DNA from: Icerya purchasi
Taxonomy: Eukaryota > Arthropoda > Insecta > Hemiptera > Monophlebidae
Reading direction: 5' to 3'
NCBI GenBank assembly: GCA_039619475.1
Contig: CM077116.1
Span: forward strand, 1,550,001-1,614,000
Length of the DNA: 64,000 nt
Below are positions 37,884-48,920 of the stretch, piece after piece (position 1 is the stretch's first letter; every line of letters starts with the position of its first letter). Made by a program: the position numbers and the translations under genes. The notes beneath the pieces are model-generated. The model was not told the origin of the DNA and ran no database searches. It saw only the letters and a program-made list of their open reading frames with translations.

Positions 37884-37923
37884 TAAAAATAATAATAATA
37901 ATGATAATAATGATGACAAATAA
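37884..37923 (+). repeat. AAT/GAT-type microsatellite beside the exon 2 acceptor
   Basis: Short interrupted array of AAT units with some GAT and GATG, beginning about ten bases outside exon 2. On the transcribed strand it is an ATT-rich stretch in the position of the polypyrimidine tract and branch point of the esterase exon 2 acceptor. Confidence 0.8.
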
Positions 37924-39229
37924 TATAATTTAAGTCAATTACTAAAAATTATGGAAAATAAATATATATTTATAATCCATATATGTACATTTCTTCTCAT
38001 TTTCAAACATGCCTCTTAAATGACCATTCAAATTAATAAGCAGGAAAACTTTTACAGATAATTACCAATCATTTTATAAACAAGCTGCGCCCATATGAAA
38101 TAATATCCGGTAGGCAAGCATATTTTTTAATTTGAGCGCAATTAGAAGAGATGTGTTAGCATAATGTTGTGTTTTCGTTCGAACTATATCAAACGTCTAT
38201 TTGATTCACTATTGAAACTTATAATGCCATCTCCTGTTCATCACTTATTTTTCATTTACTAAGTATAGACAATTTCTATTTTTTAAACAATTAAAGTACT
38301 GTAACATTTTATTGCATTTAAAATTGTTTATTCGTCCTTTAAAAAATCGCAAAATATGCATATGAGAATTGTATTTGTACCTTTTCAGGCATGAATGTAC
38401 TAACTTTCGAAATGAATTACGTACCGCAGTATTCAATTTATCATCTAACACAAGTGGCTAGTTATTAAAGTTTGCATTCATAAGAAGAAAAAAGAAAATT
38501 GACCATTAATGTGATTTGCTTTAAATGTTTACTTTCTTAATGTGAACCGTGAAATGCAACGTGGGATCTTACAATATGCCTAGACCTTTCAGGTTTATTA
38601 TACAATTTAGATTCTTGACATTTTTTGAATAGTTGTAAAATTTTCGGTAAACACAAGTCTTAACTGAAAAATAATAAAGAAGCATCAGTGGATAAATGAA
38701 TAAATCCTTACATGTTTCACACATTTTTACGGAATAAGATCCAGCAATCTTCTTAGACTTCCGAATAGCGTTATACATATACTTTATCCTTATAGATCTA
38801 TTTTATTGGTTAATTTCTACACGGGTGTATGTTTTCACAAGTTTAGGCGATATAAAAGTAATCATATATTATTATTATTATTATTTCACTCATACCTTAC
38901 AGGATATGGAAATATGACTAAATTAAAATAAACATTTTCGTTAAATTTAAATGGTAACTATTACTCGTTAAAACAAAAATTGATTTTAATTATCTTATTC
39001 TATACATTCTGATCTCAAATAATGTAGACCAGGTGACCTTTTCAGGGGCTTTTAAAAGCCGATTATCTTCCAACAATAGTTGTTTTTTTTCTTACCACAC
39101 CAACAAAATCTGCCCATAATTGGAAAATTTCTCAATAATGGCCTAAAAAAAAAATTAAAAGCGATATTGCCTCCTCTCCCAGTGGATATGATGCAACTGA
39201 TAATAATATACACTATATTAAATTACACT
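37924..39229. other. Intron 1 DNA, no recognisable feature
   Basis: AT-rich sequence downstream (on the minus strand, upstream) of exon 2, with a short ATT array near 38870-38885. No element was recognised. The stretch 36991-37738 on the other side of exon 2 is equally plain. Confidence 0.5.
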
Positions 39230-39745
39230 TAAACTAGACCTTCTTCTTCCTACTTTAGATACAGCAATTTGGCTTGTGCTCAAACTCTTCTACTAATAGT
39301 TTAGTCTGTTATCCATACGCCTTCCCAGATAATTCACGGAATTAACCTGCGATATCTCAGATTATTTATTATTAACTTCGAACATTAGATCTGTTAGTGA
39401 AAGCTATATGTTAACATTTTTTTTAAATTAAGCTTAATTCTCCAGAGCCTACGTTTTTATGTTATCAATATAATCTTGAATTGTTATATTCCCAAAATCA
39501 GGATTTTCGTTGCAAGCCATTAACGCTATATCGTCCGAAAATGTAGCCCCAGAATTGTCTGATTAGAGACAGGTGTGTCTGCTGTGTATATTGAATAAAA
39601 TATTGAACTCAACAGTCACTTCCTTGTGGAACCGAAGCACATATTTTTCTTTCTTCAGAAATGACCTCATTAATTCTTCCAAAGTTACAAAAAATATCGC
39701 TCCCGCAAGGCTTTCGTCTTAATTCACTTTGTAGCTATTGCAGAT
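39230..39745 (-). pseudogene. Jockey-clade LINE remnant, heavily decayed
   Basis: The minus strand retains FGSTRK, a stop, then LLSSIFYSIYTADTPVSNQTI (given in part), which aligns with SLLGPVLYSICTSDFPVSNQ of the copy at 36 kb. The thumb text VNSVNYLGRRMDNRL lies near 39330. The FADD position is lost to substitutions and stops. It probably belongs to the same subfamily as the 35.7-37.0 kb remnant. Confidence 0.65.
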
Positions 39746-40742
39746 GCACAGCAATCAAAACTACTGACGAAATAATTAAAATCATACACTAATGGTAGAA
39801 AAATTTAATACATTTAAAAAACATCCCTTAATTTCGATGAAACAATATTCATGGCACGCAATGGTAATAAAACATAAAATTATAATTTTATATTTTACCA
39901 TGATTGCACGTCATAAACATGGGGATTACTTTACCCAAAACTAGTCGACGTTTCTTTTTTTTTAACACGCTTTTATTAGCTTGACCTGTATGTAAATGAG
40001 TAATGTGTAAGTCTGTGTAATGGAATATTACAAATCAATTTTCACTGACTTCCCGACGTCTGAATAATTTGAAAATTTACATACTTATTCATTTTGGATG
40101 ACAATTCAATAATTTCCTTAATTTTGTCCTAATGTCCTGACCAGGATCATCAGAAAAAACAATGACCCCTTCTACAGGTTACAAACATGATGATAAGTGC
40201 AGTGTCCTTTGTTTATCAAAAACTTGATATGGTTCGAAACTGATTTCATAGATGTCGCTGAGTCATTTTCTTTACGCGCATTTTATTTTATTAAACTTTA
40301 CCTTAGGTGTTAAATGTATTGCAGTCTAATGCTTCTGTTTTTTTTTTTTACGAACCACGGTAAAGTAATTAAATAACAGAACTTTAAGCAACGAAAGAAA
40401 ATTATTCTTAAATCTTACGTCTAACGAGTCAGAAAATGTAAATAGTATACGTAAAGCACGAAATATAATTTGAGAAGAGAAATATGAAGTCCTATCTCGG
40501 ATAGTACCTGCCATTATTTGTATGCGTTGTTGACTTCATGGGAGAATTTCCATGAGAAAGGTCGATATATTGCAGGGTATAATAGCAGATAGTCGGACCG
40601 AGGACGAATCAGAGAAATTACAAGTCGAACATAAAAAGGCTATAAATTTGTGTGTTTGCTTAGGAGAGAAGGAAACAGTCGTCAAAATAGCCGGTTTTCA
40701 AACAATTAGAGATTTTGCGGCACTTTAGTGAGAATAAATGTT

Positions 40743-41229
40743 GAATAAAATTACAGTTTAAAAAAACTAAAAAAACACGCTTTTATAGCAATGTGAAGTA
40801 AAAAGTAATTTTTAAATATAAAAATAATATTCAACATTGATAAAAATCTCCCAAGTCAATATATTTTAAGTTTTTCTAATAAGCTCAAAATGAAAATAAA
40901 ATAATTCACAACAAATTAACTTTAATGTAAAAGAAAGCGTGGGGTGCTTACTACGTTTATAAAATAACTTGACCTACAAATAGTTGAAAAATAAAAGAAA
41001 AAGTATAAACAATTGATATCAAAAGCACCCCACGCTTTCTTTTACATTAAAGTTAATTTGTTGTGAATTACTTTATTCTCATTTTTAGCTTATTAGAAAA
41101 ACTTAAAATATATCGACTTGGGAGATTTTTATCAATGTTGAATATTATTTTTATATTTAAAAATTACTTTTTAGTTCATATTGCTATAAAAGCGTGTTTT
41201 TTTAGTTTTTTTAATCTATAATTTTATTT
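40743..41229. repeat. Long inverted repeat: two arms of about 207 bp, 73-bp loop
   Basis: The left arm at 40743-40949 and right arm at 41023-41229 are reverse complements with only about ten mismatches and no length difference by eye. The innermost arm bases read GCGTGGGGTGCTT against AAGCACCCCACGC. The outer part contains CTAAAAAAACACGC. The loop (40950-41022) is AT-rich and unremarkable. There is no open frame and no clear target-site duplication. It may be a foldback-type MITE or a recent inverted duplication. It lies in esterase intron 1, so the unspliced transcript could form a hairpin of about 200 bp. Confidence 0.92.
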
Positions 41230-41489
41230 TTATTTTATTTTCCTGTAGTTCGAGTATAAATATATGTTTTTTTTCTTTGACCATACGTTAATAGCAGAGA
41301 AAAAGATGAATTTTCCCCCTTCTTTATTCCAGTTTTTTCGCATTTCTCTTCTCTTTTCTTTTTTCTGTGCTATCCTCGTTTATCATTCCTCTTTCTCATT
41401 TCTTTTCTTTTCTAAAAATGAAAAGAAGTGAAGATCAAACATGAACAGGATGAATCCATCGAAGCTTTTTAAAATTAACACTGCCGTAA

Positions 41490-41725
41490 ATGTTTTAACA
41501 TTTACCGAGAAAATTCTTTAATGCAGAAAGAGTATTTAGACTTTTAGTGCCAGTTGAAAACTTATTGGAGGAACTGTGTGATTGGACTGTGCAATGTAAA
41601 GTTCTGAAAATGGCAAATAGCTCGGCCGTGTAAATTGATACTTCTGCTGCACTCCAAATTTCTTCGCTATGCGCCGATATTTGTAATAAATACAGCCTGG
41701 TCACATCTTAAAGACGGTAGTAAAA
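41490..41725 (-). pseudogene. LINE remnant (RNase H fragment)
   Basis: The minus strand encodes WSAAEVSIYTAELFAIFRTL, the AEL block carrying the RNase H glutamate, then SSNKFSTGTKSLNTLSALKN. The latter aligns with the aspartate motif SNKFLICTDSLSAL-type text, but here the Asp has become Gly. It is a short dead fragment, probably of the same group as 33.1-34.0 kb. Confidence 0.6.
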
Positions 41726-42879
41726 ATTGGAGTACCGACTTTTAATCGAATCCATATACGATGAGTTAGCGACTAACGAAACAAGCAGCACATGTTTCAA
41801 CTAAGACTAACCGGCTCTACATTGTTATGAATTTTACCAGTCACTATTCCGGAGCCACATGATGCAAATTTCGATTTTTTCAAAATTTTCCGGATATTTT
41901 CTTAAGAAACGAAAAACAAAACAAAACGGACGTCAGTGGCATTCAATATGCTAAGCCTACGTTAATTAACGGGTATATTTCGACTTGCAAACAAACGGAG
42001 AATAAAACCATGGTCGACGAAACAGTCGCGACTAGGATATAAACGGCCTCAAAAACGGCACGCCGACAAAAGTTTCATTATAATACGGCCATCCGGCGAC
42101 TAGAATAATTAACACAATGGCGGTTTTCAACCGACTAAACATGTACCACACGAGGCAAAGTAACAAAGGCTGCGCAAAAGTTTCCAGAACACTCCTGCTT
42201 AGATCAGCGGGATTTTCATTATCTTCCCTGGACTCGATGTTGCACGACACACGTATGCGTTTTCGCCACAGGCAAATGACACTGTTTTAGCTTTCGACCA
42301 CGCCGCTCAGACACTCTAACGCAGTCCTACCCGTTATTCTTACGAACGTGAGCGGGGATTTTTGGCTTTGGCTAAGTAAGCATCGTTGACAAGACGATGC
42401 AGCGACGCAAAAAGAACGATGTCCGAGAGATCGTGAATTAAGAAGAATATCAAAGGATGTCAAACTACAAGTACCGATTCCGTCTTAATTGATATCTGAT
42501 GTTAACTGAATTATATCGTACGATAATAGGAAATAAGGAGACAGGTATTTGAGTGAAAAAACCGACCAGTAATTATTATACGTTAGCACTCTTTAGACCG
42601 GCAGTGGCAATTAATCCCCGTTGATGCATCAAATAAATCTAGTCCTGTATAATTACAGTGCTTCATTAGTATAATCTGTCCGCTATAAGATTTTTTTTTG
42701 AAATGCAGAGAGGAAACTTTAGTCACACAGATAACGATCAAATATTACGTTCGATTAGTTTTAATATAATATTTTTTAACATTTTAAGCTTTTTAAGGTT
42801 GGTTTTATAATATGAGAACTTATTGAATATGGATATAAGAGTTATTTTCGAATTATTGCTTAAGTTTTTAGGAACCTTT
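41726..42879. other. Intron 1 DNA, locally less AT-rich
   Basis: The part at 41930-42440 is clearly less AT-rich and CpG-containing. The minus frame 42250-42032 has ENPADLS followed by hydrophobic residues, which is not enough to call a gene or a Pao-type element. Its nature is unknown. Confidence 0.4.
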
Positions 42880-44205
42880 ACAAGATACTGTCTAACCCAG
42901 GAACTAGAGATATCGCATTTGTTATCAGACGAAATACTTCTTTAGCTGTTATAGGTTCATTTAAGAAATGATGTTTCCTTTGTATTAACATGCATATATT
43001 ACCTACCATTTTTCATATATATATATATATATATATGATACATCATATTAGGGGAGCGGTAGATGAAATGAAACCGTACCAAGGAAGCGTTGCTCATTAC
43101 AAAAGCGTTTAGCCAAAACTCATACTTTTTTAGGAGATAGATTTCTGTTAAATTTACGTAATACTTTTTCTGAGATTCCTTTTTCTTTTTTTTTCTAGCG
43201 GCTTACGAGTTTTAGTTGCAATTTGTTTTGCAATTTTTTTCCAGATAAAATACGACTCTGTTGTACGTACCAGTTCCGCAGAAAAAGTTTGAAGCCTTTT
43301 GACGTTCTTTTATTTTATACGAAACATTATTTCACTATGTAGTAGGAGGTTTATTACCTAAGTAAGGGGAGCATACGGCAGATGCTTGCTCCAAAGCAAA
43401 AGTTAAAATATTCTGGGGTTTATTGTATTTAAGTAAAGTAGATGAACCGACTTTTGTCTTACTAATTTTCTCTTTCGTCAAATTTTTAAACTCGAAAAAA
43501 TCACTGTCAAAAAATGTCCAATCCCTTCTAATGGAACTCGTCTAACACATTGAAATGGCTTGGCGTTTACATCGCCTCTCTTAATTTCTAGTAGTATCGG
43601 TAGGTGATCACTGCTCGAGAGACAGGTAAGAACGGATCAGGGGTACACAATTGAGATAAATATCAGATGTAACCGTAGTTAAATCGATTGGGGTTGGCTA
43701 AGTGAAAAGGGCGGGTAATTCCAGTCAAAAAGCCATCGTTCAGCAGACAGAGTTTAACAGTATTTTTAAAATCACCGCACCCTTAAGATTATTACGATTA
43801 CAACCTCATAACTGATTTAAAGTATTAAAATTTCAAAAATAATAGGGGATGTAAATAATGCATCAAACAATTTTACTATAAAAGATGAAGCAATAATATG
43901 CCCCAGAAGGGAAGAATGTGAAATATCAACCACAGTAAAATGACCGAATTAATACGAATGCAAACGGAATTTAAATTCGTAGATATAAAATTGTGTTTAA
44001 TGCTATTTTTGACTGATACTGCAGCATCGCCATAACCATTTTCCCGGTCATCAAGATAACAGTTTATAATTGCTTAAACTAAATAATTTTTCATCAGAAG
44101 ATAACAACTCTTACCAGACAGTATGAAACCGATACTATTGTTGTGTACAAAAATGTCTAGATCACGTTTGCTAGGAATAATGCTGCGTGCGTTCCACTGA
44201 AGCAT
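42880..44205 (-). pseudogene. Jockey-clade LINE remnant (endonuclease and start of reverse transcriptase)
   Basis: The minus strand starts with an ATG at 44205 that reads MLQWNARSIIPSKRDLDIFV, the characteristic opening of Jockey-type ORF2 with the metal-binding Asn of the apurinic-like endonuclease. The text DDRENGYGDAAVSVKNSIKH lies near 44000-44060. After many stops the reverse transcriptase begins near 42960 with NEPITAKEVFRLITN and VPGLDSI. An AT microsatellite (about 43017-43036) splits the two domains. ORF1 is not recognised upstream. It may be the 5' half of the same family as the remnants at 35.7-37.0 and 39.2-39.7 kb. Confidence 0.72.
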
Positions 44206-44838
44206 TCTAAGTATTTAAGAAACAGAAAGAAGACTAAAGACAGAGTAGTTATGAAAAACAAGTTAAATAGAAAATAATACGAAAAAAATAATAATGATAA
44301 TAATAGAATAAAAATATTTTATACCGCGATAATGATATTTAATACGAATTATTTATAATCTATTAAGGAATGTTTACTTTTTAATATTGGGATTAATCCT
44401 TGGATTCCTTTTACCTGGGTTTTTTATTTCGAGATCCCTTTTTAATTATTACACTCGATTTAGTTTTATTTGTGAAAATTTGTTCGGAATGGTATAGAAC
44501 ATTATGTATATTTCCATTATTATATTAATATAACAGCGCCAGACAGTATAAAATATTATAATATCGAAAATTCCCGAACAAAAAAATTTAAATAAAAAAG
44601 ATTCCAACTGCGAAACAAAACAGCAATTACTAATATACTGTACGTTGATCGTTTCTACATTATTGAAATAGATAATTCATTTTTTCGCATTGTTTACCGG
44701 ATTCTAAATGAATCGGAAAATGTAACAAAGGAAAAAAACGTTTTTCTTAAATACCGTAAAAACAAAAATAATCACGCGACTATTTATTTATACGCGCGTC
44801 GCTTTCACTCATGTTGGCTCGATCATTTTTTTTATTGG

Positions 44839-44871
<33 letters not shown>

Positions 44872-45119
44872 ATTTATACCTACTGCGGAAAAGAAAAAAA
44901 AATATCTCCGACATATATGCCGCTGATGCTTTTTCGAGAATTGGTTAGTTTTTTGCATTCTCTTCTTTAACGTATGTCCCGGACGTAAATCTAATGTAGG
45001 AGTTAAATAAGAGCTACTCGCCCGCGTATTTCATCTTGTTTTTTAAAATTATTTTTATTTTTTTTATCGTAAATAAAAACATTATCCAAAAAAATTGGGA
45101 AAAAGGAGAAAATAACGTT

Positions 45120-45900
45120 ATATTCTTCTTAAACGTTTCAGGATGGAGGATAAAAATAATTCAAGGGCAAGAATAATAGAAGCAGAAGGAAATGAGAGAA
45201 TTTAAGAAGCACTCTTAAGGGGAGTAGAAATACCGAGTTTTAATAGAAAAGAGTAGAAGGACGAAATTGTTCAGCAGAGAAGACCGCACATTCGAATAAA
45301 ACGTGATATCAGAATTACAAGGAAAGTAATTAGAAGAGGGATGAAAAGGACAAAATGAAGTAGAGAAGTAGATAAAAATCGTGGAAACCCGTTTAAGAGA
45401 GGGCAAGTATCAAGAAAACCATGGATGAAATTGAGATGACTGAATAGAGAGATAAAAGGAGACAGGATTAGAAAATGAAGAAGAATAGGAGTTGAGCCGT
45501 AGTCTAGAGTGAGTCGTTTAAAGAAAGAAGAACAATATTATGAGCAGAAAAGGTGCCTAAAAATCTGCCGTTGGAAATGGAAGAACGGGCTAATAAATAT
45601 CCACTAATTCATTGCGTTCGCCAAAGGATAACCAGGAATCCACAAAAGATCGATTTCGATCGAGTGAAAAAGGAAAACATCGTGAATGAGGGAGCGTATG
45701 AAAAGTATTACATAATCGAAAGAGGGAGCAGGAAGGTTAGGTGCAATAGCCTGTAAAGCACTTTTTTCAGAATCCGAAATTATGAGTACTTAATGGAAAA
45801 CCAATGATGAGGAAACCAAGAAGACAGCGCGTAGAATAGCAAATAGATTTCGCATAGAAAATTGAGCAAAAAGAAGAAAGTTTAATTTTTTGTGCTAGTC
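45120..45900 (-). pseudogene. Family A LINE copy (RNase H and C-terminus)
   Basis: From about 45800 downward the minus strand reads ALQAIAPNLPAPSFDYVILF and FHSIEIDLLWIPGYPLANAM, RNase H text in which the expected H of the PGH motif is Y. C-terminal text follows (LISRFIRMCGLLC region, SFYSFLLKLGISTPLK in another frame) down to about 45120. There are numerous stops. No poly(A) tail is obvious at 45120. Confidence 0.68.
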
Positions 45901-45924
45901 AACTATGGATATTAACCCAGTGCA

Positions 45925-46084
45925 CATTCATTCTCTCCCTTCCTTCTCCTTCGGTTATTTTAGCTCTTGATTCCTTTCTGTCAGCTATCTCTGATCGTGT
46001 AAGGATCTGAGTCTCTATTTTCTCTCTGTTCCACTGTTCTTGGGCCAATGTCCATGTTGACGAACCCATTAAAAAAAAAAAAAA
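45925..46084 (+). mobile_element. Family A LINE, 160-bp dead-on-arrival copy with perfect target-site duplication
   Basis: Very short 5'-truncated insertion. It encodes only FILSLPSPSVILALDSFLSA and ISDRVRI then a stop, followed by the 3' UTR (TGGGCCAATGTCCATGTTGA) and a poly(A) tail of about 17 bases. The flanks AACCCAGTGCA at 45914-45924 and 46085-46095 are identical, an 11-bp target-site duplication that fixes both ends. Confidence 0.88.
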
Positions 46085-46095
46085 AACCCAGTGCA

Positions 46096-47654
46096 AGAGA
46101 AATTTTTCTATACTCTTAATTTACAGAATCGGGCTTCAAACCAGATACCTGAACGAAACAGTACTGTCTAACGAGCTTATCAATTTTATTAGTATTATTG
46201 CTCATGTTCTTATTAGCCGATGCACTGTTTTGAGCACACCATACTTCAATATCTGTAATGAGTTATCCTTTAATATTACGTCACTAAATGCTAAAGCGTT
46301 TATTATTTCATCGTTAAATTTTAATCATTAGCTCATCCTACAATTCTCAATTTTACTTCTATCGCTGATACCTTACCTAAATTTATTGCTATGCTAATTA
46401 ATATAACTTATTTATCACGTTCGTGTTATATTAAACTATTATCATTGAGTTACATATGCGAGTTATGGCGGTTGGAGAGATATTTTTAATATCAGTCTTT
46501 TGTTCAGTTTCATCTAGTTAGTTTTTAGCTAAATTTATGAGCAAACTCGGATTGACTTTTTAAATATAGGCTAAAACAGTACGTACCACGTTTTATTACT
46601 ATTTTCGATCTATTGTTAGACGTAGGTATTCCCCGGTGCGATAAGTTTGGCCTGATCTCCCGTGCTGACCGGGAAAATTAGGAGATGCATTTTCTCCTGG
46701 CTGCTAGGTTTTCATGACAACTGTTATATGCAATGTCAGTATACACGCAAAAAAACTTGGAACTGATTGTCAATGTTAGATTTATCGCGTGGTACATCTG
46801 CGTACTATAGACCAACTGGCGCGCATATGATGGTACGCATGTTTATTCCTGCCTTCCATGTGATTACTAGAGCCATTAATTAATTCTCTTTGTAATCATT
46901 TCTGTAATAATTTCTGTCGTCGTCTACTCAAGACTTTCGCAACGGAAACTAAATATTCTAGCAACTAGGTTAGATGTATACAAAATTACAGTTCTATCTG
47001 TCTGTTCAACTTTATACATAACTTTAACCTATATACCTTAACATGTATGCTGCGACGCACAAGCAGCTACAATCTGGTAATTTATCTACAATGTTTATTT
47101 GTAACAAAAATTATTCAGATAAACTTGATTTAATTTGATTGTTTGGCTTTATACTGCTACTGCATGGAATAATGTTTAATCTTCGGTGGAAAATGAAAGA
47201 AAAAATTGTATGTTTAATAGCGGTAAATTTTTTTCTCAGATAATTCCGAAATCACATCCATAAAAGAAAAAGAAAAAACTATTTTAAGGCTCAAAAACGT
47301 ATATAAAAAAGAAAGAACCCGTTTCGCAGTATTATAAAACTAAACATTATATTACATAAATACTACCTAACATAAAAAACAGTTATAGGAGAGGTCACGG
47401 TACTTCCGTAAGTAAAAATTGTGTCCAAATTTTTGTCCGTTTAAATAATCGAATGGAGCAAAATAGAGCATCGGTTTATATATTTAGCGAATAATTTAGA
47501 ATAACGAAAATTTCTGCGTGTTACACTGGACCGACGTATTTTTCAAGGTCGCTCAACCTAATTGCAACTAATCAAAAAACTGGCGGGCTCAAACTGAACT
47601 GTCAAAGATAGAATACTCTGAAATTCGGTGTCTTATTATCCATTCGTGCGATGT
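46096..47654. other. Intron 1 DNA, no recognisable feature
   Basis: AT-rich with a more balanced patch at 46620-46860 that may be an old repeat. No coding or RNA gene signal was seen. The stretch 44206-45119, where ORF1 of the Jockey remnant would be expected, also shows none. Confidence 0.5.
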
Positions 47655-48180
47655 AAGTAATCTTCTTCTTCTTCTCGTGCCACCCGATTCGGGTATTGCT
47701 TAATCATCATGTATGGATTGGATTATCTGCTGAAATTGATTACGATCAAAATATTCTGACTAGATCTTCTGTTCTCTTAATTCCGGTACATTTTATTTTA
47801 TATTATCTATCCAAGCGGTCTTTCTTCTTCATTCTATCATGCCTACTATTATTGTCTGTAGTAATTTGTATTTTTCACTTCTCATGAAGTGTCCAAAAAA
47901 TTTTATCTTCCTTCTTTTTACTATTGTCATTAATATTCGGTCAGTTCCCATTAGTTCCAGTACTTTCTCATTATTTAACTTTTTTGTCCACGGTATTTTC
48001 CACATTCTTCTGCAGCACCACATTTCGAATGATGATATACGTTTCCTCATATTTTCCTTTATGGTCCATGTCTCGCTTCCATACAGTAGCACTGACCACA
48101 CGTAACATTGCAATATCTTGTTCTTGATCCTTAGGCTTAAGTAATACACACACTGAAAAAATCAATAAAAAATAAGTGAA
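47655..48180 (-). pseudogene. RTE-type LINE remnant, 3' end with (GAA)n tail
   Basis: The minus-strand frame 48149-47829 reads MYYLSLRIKNKILQCYVWSV then LLYGSETWTIKENMRKRISS and FEMWCCRRMWKIPWTKKLNN, the well-known post-RT segment of RTE-group elements. It continues with FFGHFMRSEKYKLLQTIIVG and, in another frame, RRKTAWIDNIK and FQQIIQSIHDD to the ORF end near 47690. The element ends in a short GAA-repeat tail (47661-47673 on the plus strand as TTC units), as is common for RTE LINEs, which lack poly(A). Confidence 0.83.
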
Positions 48181-48326
48181 CTTTTTTGACTTATTTCCGT
48201 AACACTCCGTCCGGTGGATGTTAGATACCGTGGATCAGACGTGATTTAGAAAAAAAATTCAGACAAATCCGAATTCGTTAGTTTCTAGGAAGATAAATAT
48301 CGTGCCAGTCTCAGTTGTTGTTTTGT

Positions 48327-48920
48327 TTTTTTTTTTGGCATGCCATCAACAACAATAAGAGATATACGAAGCACAATAATGATTAGGGAGCTTAAATGAT
48401 AACAGATTGGAGTACAAATAAGTACGTTCATTCATAAGAGATGGACATTCAAAGAAGATATGGTCAGGTCGCAGGCGGCTTCGTCATTAGGATGAGGAGG
48501 GCAACTAGGGAATAGTGTGAGACGAAAACGAAAACGTGAAGAAGGAAGAAGAGTATGATTAAGACGTAAACGGATAATAGAGACACAGTAACGGAACGGC
48601 GAAGCGAAGGAAAATTGTAAAACCAAGGCTGGGTGGGAAGATTAAGTTGGATGAAAAAAGAAAAGGAAGGTTGATTGGAAAAGGAGGAGACGTAAAAATC
48701 TGACCAAAATCTAGTGTGAAACTTTTTACACGGTGGCAACAAATTAGAAACGGGGGAATTTTAGTGAAATAAAAGCAGGAGGACACAGCAACTGAGCCAA
48801 GAAATCTGCCATCTCGTTACCCTCTATTCTCATATGACTGAGAACGACCCAGAGCATATTAATATGGATATCATGAAGTCACAACTTTAAAAGACTGACG
48901 TAGACTGCCAATAAACGAAA
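48327..48920 (-). pseudogene. Family A LINE copy (C-terminus)
   Basis: The minus strand starts with SQSYENRGNEMADFLAQL-type text near 48850-48790 (ENRG, a stop in one frame, then RDGRFLG), the last RNase H block. It continues with SPPFPINLPFLFSSNLIFPP, then VIRLRLNHTLLPSSRFRFRL and FPSCPPHPNDEAACD, with a frame change to the 3' end. The 3' UTR carries TTGATGGCATGCC followed by poly(A), visible as T runs at 48327-48339. It is 5'-truncated and broken. Confidence 0.75.

Noticed and set aside
37741..37923. 60-codon plus-strand frame
   Set aside because: Antisense shadow of esterase exon 2 and the neighbouring microsatellite.
42032..42250. Pao/BEL-type retroelement fragment suggested by ENPADLS
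   Set aside because: Only one short motif, and the rest of the frame is hydrophobic and unlike Pao integrase or protease text.
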